NCBI GenBank assembly: GCA_963664255.1
Contig: OY760938.1
Coordinates: 620,001-684,000, forward strand
Direction: 5' to 3'
DNA length: 64,000 nt
From: G963663775 sp963664255
GTDB taxonomy: Bacteria; Bacillota; Clostridia; Oscillospirales; Butyricicoccaceae
The position numbers and the translations under genes were made by a program. Below, in pieces: positions 18,546 to 27,763 of the stretch (within the stretch, counting starts at the first letter, position 1; each line of letters opens with the position of its first letter). The notes under the pieces are model-generated. The model ran no database searches. It saw only the letters and a program-made list of their open reading frames with translations, and was not told the DNA's origin.

Positions 18546-21179
18546 ATGAAGAAAATCGTCATTGGAATTTTGGCACACGTAGATGCTGGCAAAACAACGT
18601 TGTCCGAGAGCATGCTATATCTCAGCGGCAAAATCAGCAAATTGGGTCGCGTTGACAATCAAGATGCTTATTTGGATACGTTCGCCTTGGAAAAGGCAAG
18701 AGGTATTACAATTTTCTCCAAGCAGGCAGTGTTTGCGCTGCAAGAAACACAGTTCACGCTGCTGGATACCCCTGGGCACGTGGATTTTTCCGCTGAAATG
18801 GAGCGCACCCTGCAGGTGCTGGACTATGCCGTCCTCGTCATCAGCGGTGCGGACGGCGTGCAGGGGCATACCCGCACGCTGTGGCGTTTGCTGGAGCAAT
18901 ATCAGATTCCTGTGTTTCTATTTGTTAACAAGATGGACCAAGCAGGAACACAGCGCGACACGCTGCTGTTCGACCTAAAACAGCAGCTACATGATACGTG
19001 CATTGCTTTTGAAGCCGCGCAAACCGCCGATTTCTATGAAGAGCTGGCGATGTGTGATGATGCCATGATGGAGGCATATCTGCAAAGCAACACCATCGCC
19101 CTCGCTCTGCTGCAGGCAGCGATTCGGCAGCGCAAGGTATTTCCGTGCTTTTTCGGTTCTGCCTTAAAGATGACAGGGGTGGAGCCGTTTCTGCAAGCGC
19201 TTGCGCAGTTTACCACAACACCCACCTATCCAAATGATTTTGGGGCAAAAATCTTCAAAATCACACGCGATGAGCAGGGCAATCGTTTGACCCACATGAA
19301 GATGACAGGCGGCACGCTGCGGGTAAAGGATGTCCTGCAAACGAGCCACGGAGAGGAAAAAGTCCACCAAATCCGCATTTATTCCGGAGAAAAATACACA
19401 CCTGTAACCGAAGTGGCTGCAGGCGACATTTGCGCTGTAACCGGATTGAGCCAAACCTATCCGGGAGAGGGCTTGGGCGCAGAAGCGGCCTCCTCCGCAC
19501 CGCTACTCGAGCCTGTGCTCTCGTATCGCATGATTTTACTGCAGGATTGTTCTCCCTTGGTGCTGCTCCCCAAGCTTCGACAGCTGGAAGAAGAAGAACC
19601 GGCACTGCACATCGCTTGGAATGAGCCGGAAATACAGGTGCAGATTATGGGCGAAGTACAGCTGGAAATCCTCCAAAGCATTCTGCAAAGTCGATTTGAC
19701 ACCGCAGTCACGTTTGACACGGGCAAAATCGTCTATAAAGAAACCATTGCTGACACTGTGGAAGGGGTTGGGCACTTTGAACCCCTGCGGCATTATGCCG
19801 AGGTGCACCTGCTGCTTGCGCCTGGAAAACCAGGCAGTGGGGTACAGTTTGCGGCATCCTGTAGCGAGGATACCTTGTCAAAAAACTGGCAGCAGCTGAT
19901 TTTATCCCACTTGCAGGAAAAACCCTTTCGCGGGGTTTTAACAGGTGCTTCCATTACAGATATGAAAATTACGCTGGCGGCAGGTCGCGCCCATCAAAAG
20001 CACACCGAAGGCGGCGATTTTCGAGAAGCAACCTACCGCGCTGTGCGGCAAGGGCTGCAAGAAGCAGAATCCATTCTATTAGAGCCATTTTATTCCTTTC
20101 GCTTGGAGCTGCCTGCGCAGATGGTCGGGCGGGCAATGGCGGATGTCGAAAAGATGTGTGGCACCTGTGAAATCTCACAAACCAACGACACCACCGCCAT
20201 TTTGGTCGGCAACGCACCGGTTGCCACGATGCAAAATTATCAAAAAGAAGTCATCGCCTATACAAAAGGACAGGGAAAACTATTCTGCAGCCTGCATGGA
20301 TACCGGCCCTGTCATAATGCTGCGGAAGTGATTGCGAGCATCGGTTATGACGCGGAAAGCGATTTGGAAAATCCCTCAGGCTCTGTCTTTTGCACACATG
20401 GTTCTGGTTTTTTTGTTCCATGGAATCAAGTGAAGGCACATATGCATGTCGAGAGCGTGCTTTCTGCAACGCCATCCCCTGCCGCAAGTCACACACCCTC
20501 TACCTCCGCAGGTCACTGGATTAGCCCCGAAGAGGTAGAGAAAATCATCAGCCGCACCTATTACGCCAACCAAGGCAAAAAATCGCGTTGGAAGCGAAAG
20601 CCTGTTTCCACACACAAGGAAACGGCTGTGCACCCAACCACCTATTTCCGCCCAAAACCTGTGCCGCAGAAAACATATTTGCTGGTGGACGGCTACAACA
20701 TCATCCACGCCTGGACAGCGCTTGCAGACTTGGCGGCAGACCATATGGATGCGGCACGCACCAGGCTGCTGGATATTTTGAGCAATTATCAGGCGATTCG
20801 GAAACAGCAAGTGATTGTGGTGTTTGATGCATATCGTGTCAAGGGACACGAGGAAGAACTTGTGGAATATCACAATATTCACGTTGTGTATACCAAAGAA
20901 GCGCAAACCGCTGATCAATACATTGAAAAATTCGCGCATGACCACCAAACGCACTATCAAATCACGGTTGCAACATCGGACGGCTTGCAGCAAATCATTG
21001 TGCGCGGTGCCGGCTGTACCCTACTCTCTGCCCGAGAACTGGAATATGAGGTGGAGCGTGTCACGCAATCGCTGACCCAAAATTATCAAGCAGCCGACCG
21101 CAATCCCCTGCTGCATACCGTGTCAGCCGAAACCAAACAACAGCTGGAGGCATTGCTGCATCCAGCTGCTGAGGAATAG
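18546..21179 (+). CDS. TetM-like ribosomal GTPase fused to a C-terminal YacP/Rae1-type NYN endonuclease domain
   Basis: 877 residues, against about 640 for TetM-type ribosomal protection proteins. Residues 1-640 are a complete EF-G/TetM-like factor: G1 AHVDAGKT (10-17), G2 RGIT (52-55), G3 DTPGH (74-78, with the catalytic histidine), G4 NKMD (128-131), and a C-terminal GYRPCHN...NPSGSVFCTHGSGF region typical of Tet factors. A flexible Ser/Pro/His and basic linker (about 640-705) joins residues 708-877, which match YacP (Rae1), the ribosome-associated A-site mRNA endonuclease of Bacillus: LLVDGYNIIHAW, VVFDAYRVKGHEEE, TADQYIEKF, VATSDGLQQII, LSARELEYEVE. Acidic residues D715, D761, D790 and D812 sit at the positions expected for a PIN/NYN active site. 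Inference: a ribosome-docking GTPase that delivers an mRNA nuclease. Simple tetracycline resistance is less likely. Confidence 0.9.
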   Translation: MKKIVIGILAHVDAGKTTLSESMLYLSGKISKLGRVDNQDAYLDTFALEKARGITIFSKQAVFALQETQFTLLDTPGHVDFSAEMERTLQVLDYAVLVISGADGVQGHTRTLWRLLEQYQIPVFLFVNKMDQAGTQRDTLLFDLKQQLHDTCIAFEAAQTADFYEELAMCDDAMMEAYLQSNTIALALLQAAIRQRKVFPCFFGSALKMTGVEPFLQALAQFTTTPTYPNDFGAKIFKITRDEQGNRLTHMKMTGGTLRVKDVLQTSHGEEKVHQIRIYSGEKYTPVTEVAAGDICAVTGLSQTYPGEGLGAEAASSAPLLEPVLSYRMILLQDCSPLVLLPKLRQLEEEEPALHIAWNEPEIQVQIMGEVQLEILQSILQSRFDTAVTFDTGKIVYKETIADTVEGVGHFEPLRHYAEVHLLLAPGKPGSGVQFAASCSEDTLSKNWQQLILSHLQEKPFRGVLTGASITDMKITLAAGRAHQKHTEGGDFREATYRAVRQGLQEAESILLEPFYSFRLELPAQMVGRAMADVEKMCGTCEISQTNDTTAILVGNAPVATMQNYQKEVIAYTKGQGKLFCSLHGYRPCHNAAEVIASIGYDAESDLENPSGSVFCTHGSGFFVPWNQVKAHMHVESVLSATPSPAASHTPSTSAGHWISPEEVEKIISRTYYANQGKKSRWKRKPVSTHKETAVHPTTYFRPKPVPQKTYLLVDGYNIIHAWTALADLAADHMDAARTRLLDILSNYQAIRKQQVIVVFDAYRVKGHEEELVEYHNIHVVYTKEAQTADQYIEKFAHDHQTHYQITVATSDGLQQIIVRGAGCTLLSARELEYEVERVTQSLTQNYQAADRNPLLHTVSAETKQQLEALLHPAAEE

Positions 21180-21188
21180 CGCAGCGCA

Positions 21189-22151
21189 TTATGACGGAAG
21201 AACACCATATGCCTGCGCCATAAATTGCATTTTCATTGCCCAGTTAAAGTGCGTTTTAAATTCGTTCATGCGCTCCTTGTCAGAATTGCCCGATACCAAA
21301 CCCGCATGGTCTGTGCTCCAGTTTAAGATGGACAAGGCATCCGCGTAATCTGCTTGCGGAATTTTATATGCATGGTTTACAACCGAAATTTGGTTGGGGT
21401 GAATTACGGTTTTTCCGATGAATCCAAAGGCTTTATCCTTGGAAAGCTCCTGTGTCAACCCAGTTTTCCAAGCTGTTCCATTATAATATTCCCAGACAGG
21501 CCCTGAAATGACATATTCTTGCCCAAACACTGTAATAATATCGGATAGTATCGAGGCAATCGGCGGAATATCATAAATACTCTCGTCTGCGTGCCGTCTA
21601 AAGCCAAAAACGTTGCAAAAATCATTCCCGCCAACACGAATATTCAAAACCCACTGCTGTGCCGCCTCCAATTTTTGTTTTAAAGCATACAGAATATGAG
21701 AACGGTTTTGCAGATGCACCATCGAAGGGCTTTCCAGAATCGGCATCATATATACAGTATGTGTATGTGCATTTGCCGCCGCGATTTCCGCAATATATGC
21801 ATCTGCATTTTCCATGGAAAATTTGGGCAGGATAAACCCCGTCAGAATCGACTTGCACGCACCCAATGCCGCAAGCAAGCGTGGAATTTGCGCACTTTCT
21901 CGCACGCGAATGAATATTTTAGGCAAGAAAAAAGACTGGTGCTCCCCTGCCGTATAGATGGCGGACAAGGACGCAATGAGCTGTGCTTCTGCTTCCTGCA
22001 CGAGATGGTCTCGAATGGTGTCTTCCAGACACAGTGCCAGCGAAAAGGGCGGTTCAAATGCTTCTTCGATGATGGAGCGCGCAATCGTCGGAGAATTTGC
22101 CGGACAATAGAGCAATGCGCCAATCGTATAATACAAGATAGAATCTTTCAT
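21189..22151 (-). CDS. CitE-like HpcH/HpaI aldolase-citrate lyase family protein of the Ter metabolite module
   Basis: 320 residues from the ATG at 22151 with GAGGAG upstream. It resembles the citrate-lyase-beta/HpcH TIM-barrel family: GALLYCPANSPTIAR, LCLEDTI, PKIFIRVRE, ILPKFS, MMPILESP, IRVGGNDFCN and IGKTVIHPNQI. Relatives of this type occur next to TerD genes with PRTase and TRSP proteins, in a module proposed to make a nucleoside-like metabolite. Its exact reaction is not known. It is 75 nt from the divergent DUF445 gene and converges with the GTPase-NYN gene, leaving only 9 nt between the stop codons. Confidence 0.85.
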   Translation of the reverse strand: MKDSILYYTIGALLYCPANSPTIARSIIEEAFEPPFSLALCLEDTIRDHLVQEAEAQLIASLSAIYTAGEHQSFFLPKIFIRVRESAQIPRLLAALGACKSILTGFILPKFSMENADAYIAEIAAANAHTHTVYMMPILESPSMVHLQNRSHILYALKQKLEAAQQWVLNIRVGGNDFCNVFGFRRHADESIYDIPPIASILSDIITVFGQEYVISGPVWEYYNGTAWKTGLTQELSKDKAFGFIGKTVIHPNQISVVNHAYKIPQADYADALSILNWSTDHAGLVSGNSDKERMNEFKTHFNWAMKMQFMAQAYGVLPS

Positions 22152-22226
22152 GAAAAAATCTCCTCGGCTCTTATAATCAAAAATCTGCACACAGAAGCAG
22201 TGCAAATGGAAAGTGAGTACAACAAC

Positions 22227-23060
22227 ATGATACAACATATTTTTGCGTTGGCATTAAGCGCAGTGATTGGATGTTTTACAAATTATATCGCATTAAAAAT
22301 GCTGTTTCGCCCCTATGAGAAGAAGCAGCTTTTTGGCTTGCCGGTGCCGTTTACACCCGGCATCATCCCCATGCGCAGGCGGGATATTGCAAAAGCCATC
22401 GGCAGATTGGTCAGCGAGGATTTGATGGATGATGCAGCGGTAGAAGCGGCTCTGTGCGAGAAACAGGTGATTGACAGCATCAATACTGGTCTGATGCAGT
22501 ACACCATGCAGTTTGACAAAGAAAACCATGCCCTCCCCAGCCGCATTGCCGATGGCATCGCCGACCGCATCAGCAAGAGCGGTCTGGAACAGCTGGTGAC
22601 GCAAGAGGTGTTCCAGATGCTCAAAGCACGCATGGATAACAGCATTGCAGCCCTGCTTGTGAAAGACCAAATTTTGATGGACATCGCCGCGACCTTTGGT
22701 GAAAAAGTGCAAAGTTATGTAGAAAACGAAGGAAGAATTGCAATTTCCAAAAAAATTGAGCAAGAGATACTGGAACTCAATCATATGCCGATAGTGGACA
22801 TTTTAGACAAATATGAGGTTGACCAAATGATGGTACGCACAGAAATTGCGCGGTGCTATACCAACACCATCCACACACAAATTGCAGGGGTGATGGAGGC
22901 GGTGAACATCGGAAAAATTGTGGAAGAAAAGGTGAACGCCATGGAAATGCAGGAGCTGGAACGCATCACCTTCAAGGTCATGCGCCATGAATTGCACGCC
23001 ATCATTTATTTGGGCGCATTCATTGGGTTTCTTTTGGGTCTTCTGCATCTACTTTTTTAA
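22227..23060 (+). CDS. DUF445 family membrane protein
   Basis: 277 residues from the ATG at 22227 (GGAAAGTGAG upstream; an ATG at 22206 in the same frame is an alternative). Hydrophobic helices lie at both ends (about 1-20 and 255-277), with the DUF445 signature near the N terminus (IGCFTNYIALKMLFRPYEKK, PFTPGIIPMRR). A long helical cytoplasmic or peripheral middle follows. Members such as B. subtilis YheB are of unknown function. It sits inside the Ter locus between the CitE-like and PRTase genes, on the opposite strand from both, so whether it belongs to the system is open. Confidence 0.85.
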   Translation: MIQHIFALALSAVIGCFTNYIALKMLFRPYEKKQLFGLPVPFTPGIIPMRRRDIAKAIGRLVSEDLMDDAAVEAALCEKQVIDSINTGLMQYTMQFDKENHALPSRIADGIADRISKSGLEQLVTQEVFQMLKARMDNSIAALLVKDQILMDIAATFGEKVQSYVENEGRIAISKKIEQEILELNHMPIVDILDKYEVDQMMVRTEIARCYTNTIHTQIAGVMEAVNIGKIVEEKVNAMEMQELERITFKVMRHELHAIIYLGAFIGFLLGLLHLLF

Positions 23061-23102
23061 ACAATTTGTAATTAATTCTCCAAATATTACAAAAATCCGC
23101 AA

Positions 23103-24152
23103 TTACACATCCCCTAAGTTTTTAATGATGCCGCACGCCTTGTAATTTTGCAGCGGAAAATACTGCACATCGACCTGCTTTTCTGCCGCCAAACGCAGCA
23201 GTGGCGCAAGGGAAGCCTCGTCCTTACACGTCTCCTTGATGAGGACTTTCCATGGCATTCTGCGCAGCAACACACGCGTGGTTTCTCCAATGCCGGGTTT
23301 GATGAAATGGATATTGCGGATTTGAAAATGCCTGCCGATTGCGCGCACTTCATCGATGCCCTGCTGCTGCAGCACAATGTCGGATGCTGCATTTTCTGCC
23401 TGAAACTGCGCTGCAATGGCATCGATGAACGGATACGATAAATCCTGCTCCCGTAGATTGCTATAATACACCGCTCCATGAAAATCCTTTGCGCCGATGA
23501 TGTCGCTGCGCAGAAAGGTGCGGCTGATAAGCCCTGAAACCGTGCAGTTTAAGCAAGAGCTGGGAATGAGCAAATCCTCATGTGTGCCGCAAAGGTCTGT
23601 AATGTTCGCGGGGTCAGCCAGCACTGCCAGCTGGGCAGAAACCGCTGGAAAGTCAGCCAACGCCTGCTTCAGCTCCTGTAAAATCGCACCCTTGCCAATC
23701 CATCCATCCACAAATACGATGCGCTCCGGCGCATATCGCTGCAAGAGAAACCGCATCGCATTTTGGTCGATGCCCTTACCGCGAATGATGGAAATTGCAT
23801 AATGCGGCACATCCACTTGATATTTCCAAGCCAGATACCGCTTGAGCAAAATACCGATGGGAATGCCTGCGCGCGCCAGCGATACCAGCACTACAGCTGA
23901 CCCTTTCTGTGCCATAATTTTATCCGCGAGCACGCCCACCGCACGCGCAGTGGGCTGGGCAAACAATTCCAATACCGCGCGGTAGGTTTGCATATAGGTT
24001 TCCGAAGGAGAATATTCGATGGGCAGCATCTCACAATAATGCCTGCCGCTTTGAATCAAGCGCTCCCGCTCAGCGGTTTCCTGTGGCTGCACAAGACCCG
24101 TAATATCTTTCAGCAATAGCTGTACGTCGTTGGGGTTATAGCTACTCTGCAC
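23103..24152 (-). CDS. StiP-type phosphoribosyltransferase-like protein of the Ter module
   Basis: 349 residues, matching the family often labelled cysteine protease StiP or PRTase_1. Features are a PRTase-like core with VVLVSLARAGIPIGILLKRYL and RIVFVDGWIGKGAI (a PRPP-loop-like hydrophobic strand plus GKG turn), a central segment SSCLNCTVSGLISRTFL, and a C-terminal KPGIGETTRVLLRRMPWKVL. In Ter operons it accompanies the PRTase-TRSP protein, and both are thought to act in synthesis of a nucleoside-like compound. The start overlaps the end of the upstream PRTase-TRSP gene by 11 nt, a sign of tight co-expression. The protease label is not supported by anything I can see. Confidence 0.83.
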   Translation of the reverse strand: MQSSYNPNDVQLLLKDITGLVQPQETAERERLIQSGRHYCEMLPIEYSPSETYMQTYRAVLELFAQPTARAVGVLADKIMAQKGSAVVLVSLARAGIPIGILLKRYLAWKYQVDVPHYAISIIRGKGIDQNAMRFLLQRYAPERIVFVDGWIGKGAILQELKQALADFPAVSAQLAVLADPANITDLCGTHEDLLIPSSCLNCTVSGLISRTFLRSDIIGAKDFHGAVYYSNLREQDLSYPFIDAIAAQFQAENAASDIVLQQQGIDEVRAIGRHFQIRNIHFIKPGIGETTRVLLRRMPWKVLIKETCKDEASLAPLLRLAAEKQVDVQYFPLQNYKACGIIKNLGDV

Positions 24153-25260
24153 GTTCGTTACACCACCTAATAAGATTGATTTTGGTATTTCCCTGTGATT
24201 TTAATGCCATTTGCAAGGAATGCGCGCCGATGTCTTCGCCTTTTGGCGCATCAGTGATGATGTAAACCGCATCATATTGCGTTAAGGCATAGACATATGT
24301 GACGCGCTGCGCATCATAGAAGCTGCGCAATTCATAGCGCGTGTGCAGCGGATATTCCGGCTCACGACTGACTGCAATCGGGCTTCTTGTGGTTGCGCAA
24401 AATTTCACCCGACAGCCTAGCTGCTCCATTTGGGCGGCGACAAACAGCGGTGGATACATAAATTCTTCTGTGCCAAGCACAAGAATATGTTGCGCAGGGC
24501 GGAACGGATAACGGGATTTGATTTGCTCCCAAAGCGTATGACAGGCTTGCAGCATTTCCGTGCTATGCACCAACCGTCTGGCATTGAGATAGGTGTGACA
24601 GGTATAGACATCCGAAAAGTCTGCACCACCTGTTTGCAGCAGCGAGAGATACTGTCCGTCCCCTCGATAGCTTTCTGCTATTTTTTCATAGTGTGTATGG
24701 TCGGTTTTCTGTAAATAATGCAGCTCAATCTCCTGCTCAGCATATTGCTGCATGGATGCCGCCTCCATCCCATTGAGCAAAGATGCGGCTGCAAAGCGCA
24801 CCTGATTGGGATACCGCTGCTGCAAAATGCGAATGATTTTCATAATGGTGTTTCCCGTGGTGATTTCGTCTTCTATGAAAATGATGCGGTCTACGCTGCC
24901 GATAATGGCATCCATATCTTCTTTGACAAGCTTTTGCTCGGTTGCATGGCTGTGCGATTCTGAAAAATATAAGTACTGGACATTTGCAATGGTTTCTCTG
25001 GTGGTTTGGATGTAGTGGCACTGGAGCTCGGCAGCAATCGCCGCACCAATGGCAGTTGCGGTTTCTGCAAAGCCAATGAGCAGCAGGCTTTCCTGCCCAT
25101 GCTGCTGTGCAATTTTCTGCGCCAAGTGCCGAAACAACTGTAATGCAATTTTCGGAGAAACCGGCATATGCTTTCCCTGTAAGGGATTTACAATCAAATA
25201 TTTTCGTTTGGTATTATTTTCGCGCTTTGCAACGCGAACAATGTCTGTTTCTGTATACAT
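24142..25260 (-). CDS. Phosphoribosyltransferase with C-terminal TRSP domain (Ter module)
   Basis: 372 residues from the ATG at 25260. The N-terminal PRTase domain carries a clear PRPP-binding loop IIFIEDEITTGNT (about 126-138). The C-terminal half (about 215-372) matches the TRSP domain found with TerD systems: RYPFRPAQHILVLGTEEFMYPPLFVA, CATTRSPIAVS, YALTQYDAVYIITDAPKGEDIGAHSL. Such proteins are core members of the Ter-associated biosynthetic module. It is the first gene of a two-gene overlapping unit with the StiP-type gene and is divergent from the yceG-telA-terD operon across 225 nt, so both halves of the system are probably co-regulated from the shared region. Confidence 0.87.
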   Translation of the reverse strand: MYTETDIVRVAKRENNTKRKYLIVNPLQGKHMPVSPKIALQLFRHLAQKIAQQHGQESLLLIGFAETATAIGAAIAAELQCHYIQTTRETIANVQYLYFSESHSHATEQKLVKEDMDAIIGSVDRIIFIEDEITTGNTIMKIIRILQQRYPNQVRFAAASLLNGMEAASMQQYAEQEIELHYLQKTDHTHYEKIAESYRGDGQYLSLLQTGGADFSDVYTCHTYLNARRLVHSTEMLQACHTLWEQIKSRYPFRPAQHILVLGTEEFMYPPLFVAAQMEQLGCRVKFCATTRSPIAVSREPEYPLHTRYELRSFYDAQRVTYVYALTQYDAVYIITDAPKGEDIGAHSLQMALKSQGNTKINLIRWCNERAE

Positions 25261-25407
25261 GGGAGAACGGCTCCTATCTTTCAAAAATAAAGCTATAGAT
25301 AATTTTAACATTTTTTCTCGCCGGATGCCAGCGGATGTTCTGTTTTTTCGTGCACCAGATTTTTAAAGTCAGTTTGGTAGAAAATTGCAAAAAAACCACA
25401 CAAATTC

Positions 25408-25436
25408 TTGAAACATTGTACAAACAAGAGTATAAT
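25408..25436 (+). promoter_or_regulatory. Predicted promoter of the yceG-telA-terD operon
   Basis: TTGAAA (25408-25413), 17-nt spacer, TATAAT (25431-25436), about 50 nt before the start of the first gene. Confidence 0.7.
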
Positions 25437-25485
25437 AAATGCATATTGAGTTTTTGGGACTACCGATTGAAGGGGATTATAGGAA

Positions 25486-27762
25486 ATGGAGTTTACATAT
25501 AAGACACTTCAAGCATTAGAAGATTTTTTCACTGCACCACCTGCAAGGAACGCGTCCGGCGTATATTTTTATCGAATACATGGCTATAATGAGCACATCG
25601 AACGATTTGTGCAGCAATATGATACCGCTGCGCGCACCTGCGGTGCCGTAATAGAGGGTAAGCTTGCCAACCCCACCGAAAAAAATTTGGCATACTATGA
25701 CGAAATATTAGGGCTTGATTTTCAAATGAGCATGGGTTTTTTCGGTGCACAGCTGCAAAAATGGCTACCCCGTCTGCGTCCTGCGCCACGCAATGCGCTT
25801 GCCGCCTCCATGTATGATACGTTGGACGAAATACGCAAAGCCGGCAAAAATGACAGCATTCTGCGCAATATTTATATTAAATTTATGTGCTGGCTGTATT
25901 ATCGGTTTGAAAGCCTTTTGCATCAGCTGGGCAGCGGACAAATTCCTAAAATTTTGTACGAAGGCGAAATCAGCCAATATGCACTATACCTTCTGGCGAT
26001 TTTGGCGCACGCAGGCTGTGATGTGCTTTTGCTGCAATATAATGGAAATCAAGCCTACTTGAGGGTGGATTCCACCGCGCGATTTGCAAAGGAATACTGC
26101 GAAGACGGTATGTGTGCCTTTCCGGAAACCTTCAGCCTGCAATGGCTACGGACACAGCAGGAACAAACACACAAATTACAGCGATTATATGGTGATTTGC
26201 CACAAAAAAAGCCTTGTACCAATGCTTGGATGCGCGGAAAAGGATTTGCCGACTTATTAACCAGTGCACAAAACCGCGGCACAGAGGACGCCTTTTTTTA
26301 TAATGCGCTGCTGCGCATCCGTGGCGTGGAAGATAAATTGACCTATGTTAATCAGCTGTTTCAATTCCAGCTGCAGCTAAAAAACGAACACCGACCATTT
26401 GTGATTGCCGAAAAGCAGATTCCACCGCCATCCGTGGAAGAAATCGCAGGCATTCAAAGAAGCACCTATCGAGATGCCGAGCAGATGCTATTGGGATTGA
26501 AAGCCAACCTACCGCACACAGCTTCTGCGGAGCTGCGACAGTTCATGACGATAGCCTTCGTAGGCACGGTTCTGGAAGAACAACAAAAAGCCGACATGAA
26601 TCTGAATAAATTGACCAACAAGGCGATTTATTTGCTGTGTTGGCTCAAACGGTATCAATCGCAGCTGTTTGCTGGATGGAAACCTTCTTCCATTTCGTGC
26701 TTTTTGCATTTGGGTGGATGTCAAAACGAAAATGAAGTTCTTTTCCTCAAAATGTTATCTAAACTACCGGTCGATGTGGTGATTTTGGTGCCTGATTTAC
26801 AGGAAAACTGTATCTTTGAGGATGCAATGCTTTATGAACTGCATTTTTCCGATTCTCTTGCTGTACAGCACTTTCCGTCCGAACAGGCAGAAATTCACAT
26901 GGGCACCGCCGCATACCATGCCGAACGTGAACTGGATGCACTGCTGTATCAGGATTCCGGAATGTATCGCAATATGCAGTATCAAAAGGCGATTGCTGTT
27001 TCCTTGCAGACCATGTATGAGGAAATCGCTATTTTATGGAATCAAGAACTGAAATATCGCCCCAATTTCAGCATTGTGCAGGAAACGGTGAATATGCCTG
27101 TGATTTTTGCAAAAATCTCTGGTGTGAAAGACGGAAATACCGCGCCATATTGGGCAGGCATCCAAGCCTTGATGACCGAAGATACCCTTGTGGTGCAGCA
27201 CGCCCCGATGGTACGTGGTACAGATGAAAATCCCATCAAAGCCTACGTCACAGAGTTTTTGAAAAACGGTCGACTGCGTAAGGATGCTATCCAAGCACAC
27301 AAAGCTTATCCATATGGCATCTTGCGCCCAGAAATGCAGGCATATCTTTTAGAAAAGTTACAACTGCTGATTGACCAGCGCATTATTGCAGGCACTTTTG
27401 AAAATGGCACGGAATACACCATTGTTGCAACCATTTTGAATTTACAGCAGGACATTGTGCGTCAAATTCAAAAATTTGATTTTACAAAAAAAAATCCCAA
27501 GCTCATTTATGTGCACACCACGGACCAACTGCTCACGCTGGAGGACAGCATCATTACCGCCTTTTTAAATCTGCTGGGATTTGATATTTTGTTCTTCGTT
27601 CCGACTGGCTACCAAAACATTGAGAAGTTTTTTGCAAAAAAAGTGTTTGAAGAGCACCAAATCGGTGCATATGTTTACGATTTGCACCCCCCCGATTTTC
27701 ATTCGCTTTCCTCTGCTTTACGCCCCTCATGGTGGGATAAAATTTTTAAAAGGAGTCAATAA
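25486..27762 (+). CDS. yceG: YceG-family protein (Ter/toxic anion resistance locus)
   Basis: 758 residues. Identity is inferred from general resemblance and from position directly before telA and three terD genes, the arrangement of the B. subtilis yce operon. Segments such as SCFLHLGGCQNENEVLFLKMLSKLPVDV and YPYGILRPEM fit; the ATG follows a weak Shine-Dalgarno (AGGGGATTATAGGA). The protein looks soluble and mixed alpha/beta with no signal peptide, and has no catalytic motif I can name. It seems longer than the B. subtilis protein. The stop codon is separated by one base from the telA start, so the two are translationally coupled. Function unknown; presumed part of the Ter complex. Confidence 0.75.
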   Translation: MEFTYKTLQALEDFFTAPPARNASGVYFYRIHGYNEHIERFVQQYDTAARTCGAVIEGKLANPTEKNLAYYDEILGLDFQMSMGFFGAQLQKWLPRLRPAPRNALAASMYDTLDEIRKAGKNDSILRNIYIKFMCWLYYRFESLLHQLGSGQIPKILYEGEISQYALYLLAILAHAGCDVLLLQYNGNQAYLRVDSTARFAKEYCEDGMCAFPETFSLQWLRTQQEQTHKLQRLYGDLPQKKPCTNAWMRGKGFADLLTSAQNRGTEDAFFYNALLRIRGVEDKLTYVNQLFQFQLQLKNEHRPFVIAEKQIPPPSVEEIAGIQRSTYRDAEQMLLGLKANLPHTASAELRQFMTIAFVGTVLEEQQKADMNLNKLTNKAIYLLCWLKRYQSQLFAGWKPSSISCFLHLGGCQNENEVLFLKMLSKLPVDVVILVPDLQENCIFEDAMLYELHFSDSLAVQHFPSEQAEIHMGTAAYHAERELDALLYQDSGMYRNMQYQKAIAVSLQTMYEEIAILWNQELKYRPNFSIVQETVNMPVIFAKISGVKDGNTAPYWAGIQALMTEDTLVVQHAPMVRGTDENPIKAYVTEFLKNGRLRKDAIQAHKAYPYGILRPEMQAYLLEKLQLLIDQRIIAGTFENGTEYTIVATILNLQQDIVRQIQKFDFTKKNPKLIYVHTTDQLLTLEDSIITAFLNLLGFDILFFVPTGYQNIEKFFAKKVFEEHQIGAYVYDLHPPDFHSLSSALRPSWWDKIFKRSQ

Positions 27763-27763
27763 T

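Noticed and set aside
18546..21179. Calling the GTPase simply a tetracycline resistance gene (tetM/tetW/tetO)
   Set aside because: The extra NYN domain and the overall divergence make a housekeeping or rescue role at least as likely; resistance cannot be read from the sequence.
21696..22226. Extended plus-strand reading frame upstream of the DUF445 gene
   Set aside because: It is antisense to the CitE-like gene; the DUF445 fold and ribosome site begin at 22206-22227.
23103..24152. Cysteine protease (StiP) as function
   Set aside because: No catalytic Cys-His pair typical of a known protease fold is visible; the PRTase-like core and the Ter context fit better.
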